DNA from: an uncultured Bacteroidales bacterium
Lineage (GTDB): Bacteria; Bacteroidota; Bacteroidia; Bacteroidales; F082
Assembly (NCBI GenBank): GCA_937896895.1
Contig: CALBNV010000025.1
Location: 1 to 57,139, forward strand
Length of the DNA stretch: 57,139 nt
Reading direction: 5' to 3'
The first letter of the stretch is position 1. Each line of letters starts with the position of its first letter. Positions 42,305 to 51,968 of this stretch are shown one piece after another. Under the pieces are notes generated by a model. It worked only from the letters and a program-made list of their open reading frames with translations. It was not told where the DNA came from and ran no database searches. Both the position numbers and the translations under genes were made by a program.

Positions 42305-43504
42305 TTATACAATATGTCTCTTCTGCCAGGCCGTTACATACGAGGCGTGGATCTCATGCATTGCCGCGTCAAATTCCAATGTCTTACAATATTCCTTTAT
42401 TTCGGAAAAGTTGCAAGATAATGTCCAATGTCCTTGTGTAACAAACTTTTCAAAGCTTCCAATCCAGCTTTCGATAAAACGACAGTCGGAGTGATGCTTA
42501 ACAGCGTAAAGTGTGTCGGCAACGTCTGAGGGAACAATTTCATCCCAGTAAACACGCAACCTCTCTAATAGTTCGGCAACTCCTTCTCTCAGAACTTCCC
42601 AGTATTCTTCTTGACAGTCATCCCAACCTTGGGACAAGTCTTTCAAAAACCACAGGTAGTTATAGAATGAATAAATGCACATATTCAATATCTCATGCTT
42701 CATATATTCATCCTCTTGATCTTCAATGTTATTAGCCTTATTGAAGGCTGTCATATAATCAAAAATGATACTTGAAGATTTCATCGTGTAACCTGCCAAA
42801 AGGCTGCCATAATGTTCGTCACACCTAGACCTTGAATTATAGTTCGGGATCCACCAATAAAAAGTGTCGGCTTGTTCCGAGAAGTCAATTCTCTTAAAGG
42901 TCTTATCATGAGCTATTGCATAGTCAAGCGACCTTATGAAAGGATAATCCTCTGATCTGTGTGAATTGTAGCCATCTGGAAACCATACGTTGTGTTTTTC
43001 CAGAAACTTTCTATTGTATAGTTTTGAATTTACCCAGATTGAGTTCGATGGAATCAACTGCCTAAACTCTCCCTTGTCAAATCCGTATAGAGGTGCGCCG
43101 ATAACAGATATAGGCAGCGGATCATTTCCTGCACAATATTCTTTTTCCAAAACTTCCCAGAAACGATACACTGCATTAACTGCATACGAATCATCTTCAT
43201 CACACAAAACAATATAATCAGACTTGGCTGCTTTGATACCAATATTGCGTGATTGACCTTGACCAACATTTTCATCATTTTTAATAATCCTAATTGAGAT
43301 ATGAGGATTAATTAATTTAGAAAATTGATCTGATAAAAAACTATCATATTGGTCTGGTCTTGAAATATTGTCATTGACTATTATTATCTCAAGTTCAAAT
43401 GTGTCGGCAGGAATCCACTGCCGACACAATGCTATAACAGAGTTGTTAACTATGTTAATATCTGAAAATGCTGGAATAACAGCTGTAATTATTTTTGTTA
43501 CCAT
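42305..43504 (-). CDS. Family 2 glycosyltransferase
   Basis: 399 residues. GT-A fold signs: 'ITAVIPAFSDINIVNNSV' at the N-terminus, 'GQGQSRNIGIKAAKSDYIVL' and 'CDEDDSY' near 100 (DxD). Uses a nucleotide sugar to modify a surface glycan or virion protein. Overlaps the fibre gene by 7 bp, so it may decorate the fibres or alter the host surface receptor. Confidence 0.85.
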   Translation of the reverse strand: MVTKIITAVIPAFSDINIVNNSVIALCRQWIPADTFELEIIIVNDNISRPDQYDSFLSDQFSKLINPHISIRIIKNDENVGQGQSRNIGIKAAKSDYIVLCDEDDSYAVNAVYRFWEVLEKEYCAGNDPLPISVIGAPLYGFDKGEFRQLIPSNSIWVNSKLYNRKFLEKHNVWFPDGYNSHRSEDYPFIRSLDYAIAHDKTFKRIDFSEQADTFYWWIPNYNSRSRCDEHYGSLLAGYTMKSSSIIFDYMTAFNKANNIEDQEDEYMKHEILNMCIYSFYNYLWFLKDLSQGWDDCQEEYWEVLREGVAELLERLRVYWDEIVPSDVADTLYAVKHHSDCRFIESWIGSFEKFVTQGHWTLSCNFSEIKEYCKTLEFDAAMHEIHASYVTAWQKRHIV

Positions 43505-44214
43505 GTTGACATTTTTTGATTTACATCAACCACTGAATATGTTGTGCAAAGATATACACCGCTTACTTCTTTTGAAGCAGAGTATGTTGTGCCAATTGGG
43601 GCAGGAGACTTAACTGTATAAGTACTTGATGTTGTTGATAATGGTGATCTACTTCCAGTTGTGTACGTTGCGCTGCTCGAATTTTTGAAAGCCCAAGAGT
43701 ATCCGGTGCCGTAGGGTATCAGACTATTGTTCAGTTTTGACGTTGATGCGAATGTGGTAGAAGATTTATAATATTGCTCTGAACGATTATTCACGAACCC
43801 AGTATCCCAAACTTGCTCAGTCTGACTTAGAATCCAAGTTGCACCGTAGTAAGGCACTTGAGTAGATGTATGGTAATATTCGTTTATGTTACCATTTGAT
43901 GAGATAGTCTCAGAATAGCTACTCCACCTTCCTTCATATATACTCACGCTCCTTTTTGCAGTGAACATTGAAGTTGAACTTGTGCTATACATGCTTCTTG
44001 AAACTGAATTATACGCACTACTACTACTAGTACGTATGTCTGAGATGGTGACACGTGACATTTTTTCAGTCACTTCAAACATTAATGACATTAATGTTTG
44101 AATCGTGTACGAATTGTTATTCAGCACAATCTTTCTGATAGTATCTGTTACACCATTATTCAATCTCAGAATTGAATTAATTCGCTGCGAACCATGATAC
44201 AAGTAATCTGCCAT
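43498..44214 (-). CDS. Ser/Thr/Tyr-rich fibre or tip protein
   Basis: 238 residues, very rich in Ser, Thr and Tyr with repeated short motifs, no membrane span. Composition fits beta-structured receptor-binding tips, and the neighbouring glycosyltransferase may glycosylate its many Ser/Thr. Confidence 0.6.
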   Translation of the reverse strand: MADYLYHGSQRINSILRLNNGVTDTIRKIVLNNNSYTIQTLMSLMFEVTEKMSRVTISDIRTSSSSAYNSVSRSMYSTSSTSMFTAKRSVSIYEGRWSSYSETISSNGNINEYYHTSTQVPYYGATWILSQTEQVWDTGFVNNRSEQYYKSSTTFASTSKLNNSLIPYGTGYSWAFKNSSSATYTTGSRSPLSTTSSTYTVKSPAPIGTTYSASKEVSGVYLCTTYSVVDVNQKMSTW

Positions 44215-44216
44215 AA

Positions 44217-45224
44217 TTAGTCTTTTATGAGATACAACACTCCAGGAATTTTTTCAATTGAATTAAATTGAGACTTTGTTGTCTCTTTAATTGTCGCCAA
44301 TGAATACCAATCAGACCATTGACCTGCAATTTTATTTCTAATGATCATCCTTGGCGAATCATCATCTACAATAATTTGTGCGCCAAATGTTCCTTGTCCG
44401 TTAATCCAAGGTATTGAAATCACTATTCCATCACCTCCTTTAAGGAGGTTGTTGTCTAGGTCTTTCGCTAATGCAACCTGCACTTCTCCTTCTTTATAGA
44501 AACTATCTATTGTGCTAGGCCTATACGATGTGTTAATTTCGTACAATGAAGTTATTTTTGCGTCTCCAGTGACAATAGGCTTCCAATACCAGTTTCCTTC
44601 GTTGAAGCCAAACAGATATAAATTTTGATCATACCATGTGAATCCGTTAGCATTTTGTAAGTTGCTTGCATCTTGTATATAGATACAACAATTTGCAACT
44701 TTGCTAGCATTGCATGGTTTTCCAGACCCAATAAAAATTGTATTTGTATTACGTTTGTAGTTGTTGCATAAGTGTCTTATTAGGTCGTAATAAAAAGAAG
44801 CGAGGTCGGTGCCTGAATTCATATCATAAGAAGTGATTTCAGGGAATAATATAAGGTTGCCCGGTGTAGTTAAACTATTGTAAGTAACACCAGTTATTAC
44901 CTTTAATACCTTAGAAACTGATGCGAGTATGTCCTTGCCAAAAATTTGGGCAATAGATTTAGCGTCACCTCCAGCGACTAGTTCAGCATTGTTAGATATA
45001 ACGTAGTTGCTCAGGTCTTCTGCATTGTCATACAATTTTCCATGAGTCCAGAACACACCTTTATCTTTTACGAAAGCAATAGAATCCCACATGACATCAG
45101 GAGTTCCAAACTCAATTATCTCTGACTCTGGCCCTACTGTATAGGCTGTATCACTCTCATTGGCAGAAAGTTTCTGAGTCTTAAAATTGTCGTATGTCTT
45201 AAAATGTAAAAATCTAGTCGCCAT
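44217..45224 (-). CDS. Fibre/receptor-binding-type protein
   Basis: 335 residues. 'FGTPDVMWDSIAFVKDKGVFW' and a terminal 'GQWSDWYSLATIKET' resemble phage fibre modules ending in a tip domain. Second of the fibre cluster; terminator in front. Confidence 0.65.
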   Translation of the reverse strand: MATRFLHFKTYDNFKTQKLSANESDTAYTVGPESEIIEFGTPDVMWDSIAFVKDKGVFWTHGKLYDNAEDLSNYVISNNAELVAGGDAKSIAQIFGKDILASVSKVLKVITGVTYNSLTTPGNLILFPEITSYDMNSGTDLASFYYDLIRHLCNNYKRNTNTIFIGSGKPCNASKVANCCIYIQDASNLQNANGFTWYDQNLYLFGFNEGNWYWKPIVTGDAKITSLYEINTSYRPSTIDSFYKEGEVQVALAKDLDNNLLKGGDGIVISIPWINGQGTFGAQIIVDDDSPRMIIRNKIAGQWSDWYSLATIKETTKSQFNSIEKIPGVLYLIKD

Positions 45225-45245
45225 TTTTTTTTATATTAATTAAAA

Positions 45246-45274
45246 GGTGATCAGATACAAAGTACCTGACCACC
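45246..45274 (-). terminator. Hairpin terminator after the long fibre gene
   Basis: Minus strand GGTGGTCAG...CTGATCACC (one G-U), then TTTTAATT. It lies between the fibre genes ending at 45295 and starting at 45224. Confidence 0.6.
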
Positions 45275-45294
45275 CAATTATAGAATTATTTTTT

Positions 45295-46506
45295 TTAGTC
45301 AAGTTCGAGCCAGCCAAGATCTGCGATCTTGTTATCGACATAGCTCTTTACGTCAGATGCCTCAGCGAGACCCTTCAAAGTTGATGTAGCAGCGTTAACG
45401 GGCTGGATAGTTACCGATACGCCAACGGTCTGCGAGTTGTCAGCCTTGCTGCCGATTGTGGTTGTGACGTAAGAACCGTCTGTACCCTTGCTGATACCCT
45501 GCAATGCTGTGTCAGCTGTTGATCCCTGCGCTGCTGTTGCGTAGGCAGTTGCTTCTGTGTAAGCTGCCGATCCAAGACCGTTAACCGAAGCAGTCAACTT
45601 CTTGCCATCCATTGCAAACTTAACACTGCCATTAGCACTTGATGCTGTGTCGACTGTGATGTCGCCAGTCTGCTCTGCAAACTTGGTTACACCTGATACT
45701 TTAGCATCAGCAATACCCTTAGCCAACTTGCCAACTGCAACATCCATCGAGTCACCCACTGCGGGAGCCGCGTATGTAGATGCTACTGAGTATGCCTCAG
45801 AGAGGTTGAGGTTTGCTCCAGTGTAGATGTCGATAAGTGACTTAACACTGAATCTGATAGGGTTTGATTCGTCGTTGAAAGTAAGCTTGATGTAAGGAGT
45901 CTCAACGGTGATACCCTTCTCGGCTGTTGATACGAGTTCTGCATTAGACACAACCTTGTCCTTAACGAACTCGGTAGCATCAATCTTGCTGATAATCTCT
46001 GAGCCCTTGCCTCTCAGGAAGATTGTCTTAGCATTGTCGTTCTCAGCATCCTCTCCGTATGTAATAGAGATTGTTGAAGTGAGCTCTGTGCCATCGAGAT
46101 CCAATACTTTATCACCCGACTTTACACCTGTGACTGTAGCAGCAGGAATGTCAATGTTAGCTGAGAGGCCATCGGCTGTCTGTGTCAAAACAACGTTACC
46201 GGCCTTCTCGCCTGTCGCGATGTTGAGCTGGATTGTAACCTCGTGATCTGTTGTTGTTGCTGTTACTGCATTAGCAGATGCCGCGGTTACAGACTTAATC
46301 TTAGAGGCAAGCTCAGTCTGGATACTTGCGATCTTAGCGATCTCAGCGGCATCGGCCTTAGAGAGACCATAATAAGCATTGTGTGTGTAGATCTCGTTAG
46401 TGTCTGCGATGAACACGACACAATCATTGTAGTTGCTAGCTACAGGGAGAAAGTTTGCCTTGGTTTTTGCAAGGACAAAACGTTTTGTTTCTGTTGTTGT
46501 TGCCAT
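45295..46506 (-). CDS. Repetitive fibre shaft-like protein
   Basis: 403 residues from the ATG at 46506 (MATTTETKRFVLAKTKANF...). Ala/Thr/Val-rich beta-repeats, ending in 'DVKSYVDNKIADLGWLELD', a helix seen in trimeric fibres. Flanked by a leader and terminator, so likely well expressed. Confidence 0.65.
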   Translation of the reverse strand: MATTTETKRFVLAKTKANFLPVASNYNDCVVFIADTNEIYTHNAYYGLSKADAAEIAKIASIQTELASKIKSVTAASANAVTATTTDHEVTIQLNIATGEKAGNVVLTQTADGLSANIDIPAATVTGVKSGDKVLDLDGTELTSTISITYGEDAENDNAKTIFLRGKGSEIISKIDATEFVKDKVVSNAELVSTAEKGITVETPYIKLTFNDESNPIRFSVKSLIDIYTGANLNLSEAYSVASTYAAPAVGDSMDVAVGKLAKGIADAKVSGVTKFAEQTGDITVDTASSANGSVKFAMDGKKLTASVNGLGSAAYTEATAYATAAQGSTADTALQGISKGTDGSYVTTTIGSKADNSQTVGVSVTIQPVNAATSTLKGLAEASDVKSYVDNKIADLGWLELD

Positions 46507-46539
46507 ATAAGTAAATATATTAAAATGATTACTAGTCAA

Positions 46540-47196
46540 TTAATCTAAGATTTCCCACGAATTTGACTCATCTGTGTAAGACATAGATTCGGCAAGTACA
46601 ATGTTACACATTCGTCTAACATCTTCTATCGTAACACCTCCAGAATATGCTATTGAGCCTATTTCGACCACTTCATCCTTAACTATGTTATAGTCAGTGC
46701 ATGTTATTTTCAATAAGGCTGACGAATATTCAGTGCTAGGCTTTCTGTAGTCGTGAAAATACCAGTTTACACCATCCTCCTGAAAAGCGACACCTGTCAT
46801 TTGCAGGTGATTATACTCGTCATTTGTAGAACCGGCTTCTGTTGTGGGAATCAACACTCCACCTGTCTTGTCAAACAGCTCCTTCAGCGTGAGCTCTGAA
46901 AGCGATTTCTCATCCGAGTCTATCCAGTTAAATCGACCGCTAAATTGGAAGTCTGGAGAATTTATCTCAACAAAGTGCTGATATAACTTTTTCTCATCAA
47001 CCTTCGCATTAGCTGTAACTTCAACCCATTCACCTAGTTGATAGCGATATTTCTTCTGCTCACCAACTATCCAACACTCTAGGCCGTCAAAAACAGTCTT
47101 AATCGTAGCAAGCTCCTGAAAGCTGTTGACAACAGTACGCAAGTCGAGCGGTTCGCGTACTCCTATATCGAATCCAGAGGAAGTCTTTATTGCCAT
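46540..47196 (-). CDS. Fibre-associated protein
   Basis: 218 residues. Starts 'MAIKTSSGFDIGVREPLDLRTVV', a typical N-terminal signature of phage fibre or adaptor proteins, with 'WIVGEQKKYRYQ' after it. Probably links fibre parts. No enzyme motif. Confidence 0.65.
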   Translation of the reverse strand: MAIKTSSGFDIGVREPLDLRTVVNSFQELATIKTVFDGLECWIVGEQKKYRYQLGEWVEVTANAKVDEKKLYQHFVEINSPDFQFSGRFNWIDSDEKSLSELTLKELFDKTGGVLIPTTEAGSTNDEYNHLQMTGVAFQEDGVNWYFHDYRKPSTEYSSALLKITCTDYNIVKDEVVEIGSIAYSGGVTIEDVRRMCNIVLAESMSYTDESNSWEILD

Positions 47197-47202
47197 TTCT
47201 TT

Positions 47203-48348
47203 TTAGTATTTAAAGGTGAACGCAAACTTGTTGATTGTTGCGGCTTTCTGCTGCACATACACGATGTAAGGAATTGTTCTGTTGCTGAACACGACATCAA
47301 GGTTGTAAGACTTGAAATCAGACAGATACTCATACCCATTATCATCTTGTATTGATTTCAGCGAACCGTATGTTGCTGGATATGCAATAGTGCAATACTG
47401 ATCCGAGGCTGTGTAAGTGTAAGTCTTGTTACCTTTTGTCACCAGCACCTTTGACATCTTGCTAATCTGTGCTGAGGTTGGCATTGTTTTGTTGTCGAGT
47501 ACCCCGTGAAAGTACGGATCAACCAACGTAGCGGACCAGGCGGCTGACAATGTTGTTGTACCGTCGGATATTGTAGCGTAGATGCTGCTTTGTGCAAGTG
47601 AGAGACCAGAGATAGCTGTTCCAGATGTTTCTCCGACAAGCTTAGAATGAGCCTTGTCAGAGAAAAGTTTGAACGATGTAATTTTTTTACTTCCTGTTGT
47701 CACTTTAGGAGTAACACCTGTGATGATAATCTTTGTGCCAGTCTCAAGTACACTATTGAGCGTAGACGGAGATATTGCTATTGTAAAAGCTGATGGAGCG
47801 ACGTAAGGAAACATAATCTGCTCAAAAATTTCGTCATACGTCTTTCCGTAAATGTTGCTGCCGGCCTTGAGACCACCTACTGTAACACTTGTGTTATCTG
47901 TTCGCGCTGTAAATGTATCTTGCATTGTAGCTGTGCCGATATATTCCCAGCCTGTTTCACAATAACAATACTGCAAAAATCTTGAATCTGACCCAACAAA
48001 ATAAACCCATCCGATTTCAGGATTTTGTATAGCCTCAACCTCCTCAACTGTAGCTACCACACCCTTTAATATCATGGTGTCTGTTAACCGTTGAAGCTTT
48101 TCTCGCTCAGTTTGATTCATTACTACACCAGTAACTATTGTGATGTGTCCAGACGGATCAGTAATAAGAACCTTGTTTCCCGAATCTGAGCCAAACGACA
48201 CATTTTGCTTATTTTCCAGGTCGTTTATCAAATTCATTACAACATCCTTGATGTCAACAGGTTCTCCTGACTCATCAACTAATGTGATTGAGAAATCCTG
48301 CTTTTTTTGCAATAGTTCTGAAATGAGTGGATTAAGAAAGTGTGGCAT
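47203..48348 (-). CDS. Fibre/adhesin protein with Ig-like domains
   Basis: 381 residues. N-terminal helices and a 'GWVYFVGSDSRFLQYCYC' region; the C-terminal half is Ser/Thr-rich Ig-like beta repeats (SPSTLNSVLETGTKIIITG). Overlaps the previous gene by 17 bp. Confidence 0.65.
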   Translation of the reverse strand: MPHFLNPLISELLQKKQDFSITLVDESGEPVDIKDVVMNLINDLENKQNVSFGSDSGNKVLITDPSGHITIVTGVVMNQTEREKLQRLTDTMILKGVVATVEEVEAIQNPEIGWVYFVGSDSRFLQYCYCETGWEYIGTATMQDTFTARTDNTSVTVGGLKAGSNIYGKTYDEIFEQIMFPYVAPSAFTIAISPSTLNSVLETGTKIIITGVTPKVTTGSKKITSFKLFSDKAHSKLVGETSGTAISGLSLAQSSIYATISDGTTTLSAAWSATLVDPYFHGVLDNKTMPTSAQISKMSKVLVTKGNKTYTYTASDQYCTIAYPATYGSLKSIQDDNGYEYLSDFKSYNLDVVFSNRTIPYIVYVQQKAATINKFAFTFKY

Positions 48349-49468
48349 CTTCTTCGACTGTTACAAAAGGTTTGACATTCCATTTAGCTGTAATCTCAAT
48401 TAACTCATCGTTTTCGATTGTAACATCATCCTCAATCTTGATATCTCCGATGTACCATCCCTCAAAGGTGTAAGTGTTGCCATCCTGGTTGTATTCTTGT
48501 ACCAGCAACAGCGCATTGAGATCATCTAGTGTAATAACCTCATTGAGGCGTACCTTGCCATTATGATAAGAAAGAGTCTGCCCGTCTGTAGACGTGATCT
48601 CAATACTTATCCAAGGGAGATATACAGAATAGAGAGTTGTATCCTCAATCATAGAGATAGTTCTTACTGATTCATGCTCGCCTTCGGCCTTCCAGCCTAC
48701 GAAATAATTTGCATCAGTATCATCAAGACTTGGTAGCTGAACCACCGTATCTTCTGCATAAGTTTCAGTACTGATAGTTTGCTCATTGTCGATAAGTTTA
48801 AGAGTGTAGATAGTCAACCAGATGGCCGAAATTTCTTCATTATCATTCATTACAATCTCCGATACCCCCTCTGCATTGATAGGCAAAGGATTTCCTTTGT
48901 GCATCCAACCATAGAAGGTTTTATTCTTCTCAGTTGTTGAGAGTGACTTAATGAATGCTACGCTTCCCTTCTCGTATTTCTCAGTAGAGATCATCAAATC
49001 GCCATTAAACAATCTCAACACAACGAAAACTTTCTCCTTCTGTGCTTCTGCTCCCTCAGGAGCAAGAGAACGAATTGATACGTTGTTGTCGTTCTGGTCC
49101 CAGGCGTATTCAATTATGTATTTCAACATGTCCTTGCTATCGAAATACTTCATCCGATATATGTTTTGATGATTGTTTGAAGGGTTATTTTTGTTGTCGA
49201 TGAAATCATACAATTCAGTCTTGATGTAATTACCGTAGGTGTTCATCCACTCTTCTTTTGAAGGTATTGCCGACTGTGTAGACGTTTTTAGGGCCGACTT
49301 GTCAAGATAGTAGATGTCACCATCAAGCTCACAAGTGTTATTTACCCAGTCCATCTTGATATTAGGGTTCAAGAAAAATGAATTGGGCAGCAATACTGCT
49401 TGTGTCTTATAGACCACCTGTCCTGTTATATCAGTCTCTACCGAGAGTTGTTTATCAAGCTGTATCAT
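48332..49468 (-). CDS. InlB-B-repeat-type adhesin/fibre protein
   Basis: 378 residues. Repeated units ending 'FYGWMHKGN', 'YFVGWKAEGE' and 'TFEGWYIGD' fit the Listeria-Bacteroides (InlB B) repeat. Likely elongated receptor-binding component. Confidence 0.75.
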   Translation of the reverse strand: MIQLDKQLSVETDITGQVVYKTQAVLLPNSFFLNPNIKMDWVNNTCELDGDIYYLDKSALKTSTQSAIPSKEEWMNTYGNYIKTELYDFIDNKNNPSNNHQNIYRMKYFDSKDMLKYIIEYAWDQNDNNVSIRSLAPEGAEAQKEKVFVVLRLFNGDLMISTEKYEKGSVAFIKSLSTTEKNKTFYGWMHKGNPLPINAEGVSEIVMNDNEEISAIWLTIYTLKLIDNEQTISTETYAEDTVVQLPSLDDTDANYFVGWKAEGEHESVRTISMIEDTTLYSVYLPWISIEITSTDGQTLSYHNGKVRLNEVITLDDLNALLLVQEYNQDGNTYTFEGWYIGDIKIEDDVTIENDELIEITAKWNVKPFVTVEEDATLS

Positions 49469-49469
49469 A

Positions 49470-50060
49470 CTAGATCTTTTTTATTTTGACGAACCCTAGG
49501 ATTTTGAATCCTGAGATTCCTGTTTTTGCTCTATGTCTGTGCGCTACTCCCTGAGGCTGACTTGATGTGCCTAACGGGGAATTGCCAGATATAACCTCAT
49601 AGGATCCATCTTTATTTACCTTTTCAACAATTTCGATATGTCCTTTTGTGGAATCGGAATTGCTCCGGTATATCACAAGAGATCCCTTTTCTGGTTTATC
49701 CATTATGGAGTGATACTTTGATTTTGCTTGTAGATTACTCCATGTTGTCTGTGTAGATGGGGATAAGTGTGTGTCCCAGAAATTGTAAGCGTCGGAGCCT
49801 TTTTTGCATACAGTGCGGAAAACAAGCCTCACAAACAGATTACACCATTCTGCCCCTGGCCACCAGCCGGCTGATTTCATAAGATTTTGAAAATCCTTGT
49901 TCTCCCAGCCTTGATTACTGTATATTTCCTTGTTGCCTACCCACTTGCCAGCGCAACGGAGTATCTTATTCGCTGCGCTGTTGTAGTGAGAGACTATTAT
50001 TATTGTAGTAGCAATTGCAGCTGCCGAACTTACACCGATGATTACGTGTGTTTTGTTCAT
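49470..50060 (-). CDS. Membrane-anchored CHAP peptidase
   Basis: 196 residues. N-terminal span near 7-24. CHAP core: catalytic Cys73 in 'GAEWCNLFVRL' and His141 in 'TKGHIEIVE'. Cuts peptidoglycan peptides. The anchor suggests a virion-membrane enzyme for entry rather than a soluble endolysin. Confidence 0.8.
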   Translation of the reverse strand: MNKTHVIIGVSSAAAIATTIIIVSHYNSAANKILRCAGKWVGNKEIYSNQGWENKDFQNLMKSAGWWPGAEWCNLFVRLVFRTVCKKGSDAYNFWDTHLSPSTQTTWSNLQAKSKYHSIMDKPEKGSLVIYRSNSDSTKGHIEIVEKVNKDGSYEVISGNSPLGTSSQPQGVAHRHRAKTGISGFKILGFVKIKKI

Positions 50061-50065
50061 ACGAG

Positions 50066-50743
50066 TTACATTATGCCTGATACAATGTTTGGTTCTGTCA
50101 TAACCTCAGGGGTTATCTTTTGCTTCTTTTCTACAATTGCATAAGCTGCTGGAGTTGCAGGGATAGAAATTACATTTCTATTACGTTTGCCTCTTCTTCT
50201 GCCGTCCAAACCATCGAGACCGGCCAGCGACATGACTCCCCAGCCAGTTGCTGAATCTGAATTTTTGCCATATTTGCCGTCAACCGTAAGGTTAGCTCCG
50301 TTAGCATTAAGATACGTCTGCAAAGCCTTTACTGCGGCCATTGTATTTTTCCCGTAGATGCCATCTTCTTTCAACGGCATTATTGAGGCAATCTCGGTCT
50401 TGAACTCCTGTAGACCGACTGCACCGTTGGTGATAGTGCTTACCACACTCTTAGCAGTTGTCTTGAACAAGTTTTTGGCAGAGTTCCAGATGTCCGATAC
50501 TCCTGACAATGAGCCACTATTGTAGAACTTATTTATAAGTTTCTGCAATGCCAAAGTCTGTGTGTCGGAGAGTCCCTTGTAAACTCGTGGATCAGCCTTC
50601 GCAGTTGTGGTGCTGCCACCATCATTGTACGAATTTTCTTCTTCCTCTTCACTTTTCTTCTTGTTGCGTAGGTAGAAGAATGTACCTGTGCCGGCCAGCA
50701 ATAATACCGTGGCACCCGTTATAATCCATCCTTTTTTTGTCAT
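50066..50743 (-). CDS. Membrane-anchored peptidoglycan-binding protein
   Basis: 225 residues from the ATG at 50743, which overlaps the previous stop as ATGA. Span near 4-24 (GWIITGATVLLLAGTGTFFY); C-terminal peptidoglycan_binding_1-like repeat with 'DGIYGKNTMAAVKALQTYL' and 'DGKYGKNSDSATG'. Works with the CHAP enzyme. Confidence 0.75.
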   Translation of the reverse strand: MTKKGWIITGATVLLLAGTGTFFYLRNKKKSEEEEENSYNDGGSTTTAKADPRVYKGLSDTQTLALQKLINKFYNSGSLSGVSDIWNSAKNLFKTTAKSVVSTITNGAVGLQEFKTEIASIMPLKEDGIYGKNTMAAVKALQTYLNANGANLTVDGKYGKNSDSATGWGVMSLAGLDGLDGRRRGKRNRNVISIPATPAAYAIVEKKQKITPEVMTEPNIVSGIM

Positions 50744-51189
50744 TTTTTTACTGTTAAGTAGATACCTGTGCAAATAAGAACTGTCACTGTCAGGCATAAC
50801 CAAATGTTTTCCTTACGCTTAGGTTCTTTCTGCATCTTTATACTTTTACCTTTAGATGTCTGCTCGACCTCTGCTTGTGCAGTGGCTTCTGTCTGAGCTT
50901 TTTGCTCAGCTGCCAGACTTTCCTCGAATTCTTCTTTAGAATCGAAGCCGATAATGGCTTTACTTGCTTGCCAGCCTTTCAAGATAGGTTCTAGATCTCG
51001 CGCATTCACTTCCGATTTCTTTACTTCCTGTGGGCTCATCGGCTTAAAGCTGTAGATATATCCGATAGCAGTTTCCATGTTCACATTGCCGAATACTACA
51101 AAATCATTTTTTTGCAGACTCAATAATGTTCCTCCTGTTTCCTGTATCTGTATATCAGCGTTAGTTTTGAATCCGTATGCTCCTGCCAT
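50740..51189 (-). CDS. C-terminally anchored membrane protein
   Basis: 149 residues: soluble beta N-terminal half, Ala/Glu/Gln-rich helix, C-terminal span (IWLCLTVTVLICTGIYL). Translationally coupled to the peptidoglycan-binding protein. Virion membrane protein candidate. Confidence 0.65.
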   Translation of the reverse strand: MAGAYGFKTNADIQIQETGGTLLSLQKNDFVVFGNVNMETAIGYIYSFKPMSPQEVKKSEVNARDLEPILKGWQASKAIIGFDSKEEFEESLAAEQKAQTEATAQAEVEQTSKGKSIKMQKEPKRKENIWLCLTVTVLICTGIYLTVKK

Positions 51190-51195
51190 AACTGT

Positions 51196-51330
51196 CTATT
51201 TTGAACCTACATTAGAAGCGATTGACCCAATAGCGCCAATAGCGCTAGATACCAAAAGAAATGTTAGGAACCAGTGCTCAGTGCACCATTCCGAAACTCC
51301 CTGCAAATTGCTGTTTTTATTATTTCCCAT
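51196..51330 (-). CDS. 44-residue membrane miniprotein
   Basis: ATG at 51330, TAG at 51198-51196; an A-rich leader precedes. Sequence MGNNKNSNLQG... then the span FLTFLLVSSAIGAIGSIAS. Six bp before the next gene. Small virion-membrane protein candidate. Confidence 0.6.
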   Translation of the reverse strand: MGNNKNSNLQGVSEWCTEHWFLTFLLVSSAIGAIGSIASNVGSK

Positions 51331-51344
51331 ATCGCAATGTTTTT

Positions 51345-51968
51345 TTACTTTATTAATAAATTTGGTCCTGCAAATAAGCCTGGATCAGTTATCTGATATT
51401 GTTTCTCAACTTGCAACTTCTGCAATACCTCATTGTAACTACTTCTGTCACTCCATCCATCACAACCCAGCCAGTCAGCTAGACCATGACCGTCTATTGT
51501 GCCAAATTTGCCACATAGGTATTGCCAGTCGTATTTATTACCAAGACCTTGAAGTATCGCCAAAATCTTGTCGCAATTGTATGATGTCCCCCAACTGTTG
51601 AATTTCTTGCATCCACCCATAGCGGACTTCAAATCAGCAACCGCGTTGGTAAACCACAACTCAGTCTTTGATATTAGAGATTTAGCCTCAGACATATTGT
51701 CCGACTGTCTTTTATTCTCCTTTATCTTGTCTGCTGTATTGGATATAACATTAACAAGCTTTTTACCTCCCCATATCAGAATACCCACTCCAGCAACAAC
51801 CAGCACAGTGTATCCTGCATATTTCCAAAACGAAACAGCCGTATTTGCAACAGTCTTAACGCCTTCGCGAATATCGTCACGCGTCTCCTTGTCGTCCAAA
51901 AACTTGTTAGCAACATCAACTGCTACAAGAGGGCCAACACCGTCTAGTGTTATCAGTTTTTTACTCAT
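51345..51968 (-). CDS. Single-pass membrane protein
   Basis: 207 residues; span near 48-68 (AGYTVLVVAGVGILIWGG), Lys-rich cytoplasmic-type flank, and a C-terminal domain with Cys, Trp and Gly (GHGLADWLGCDGW). ATGA-type overlap with the upstream gene. Structural role inferred. Confidence 0.65.
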   Translation of the reverse strand: MSKKLITLDGVGPLVAVDVANKFLDDKETRDDIREGVKTVANTAVSFWKYAGYTVLVVAGVGILIWGGKKLVNVISNTADKIKENKRQSDNMSEAKSLISKTELWFTNAVADLKSAMGGCKKFNSWGTSYNCDKILAILQGLGNKYDWQYLCGKFGTIDGHGLADWLGCDGWSDRSSYNEVLQKLQVEKQYQITDPGLFAGPNLLIK

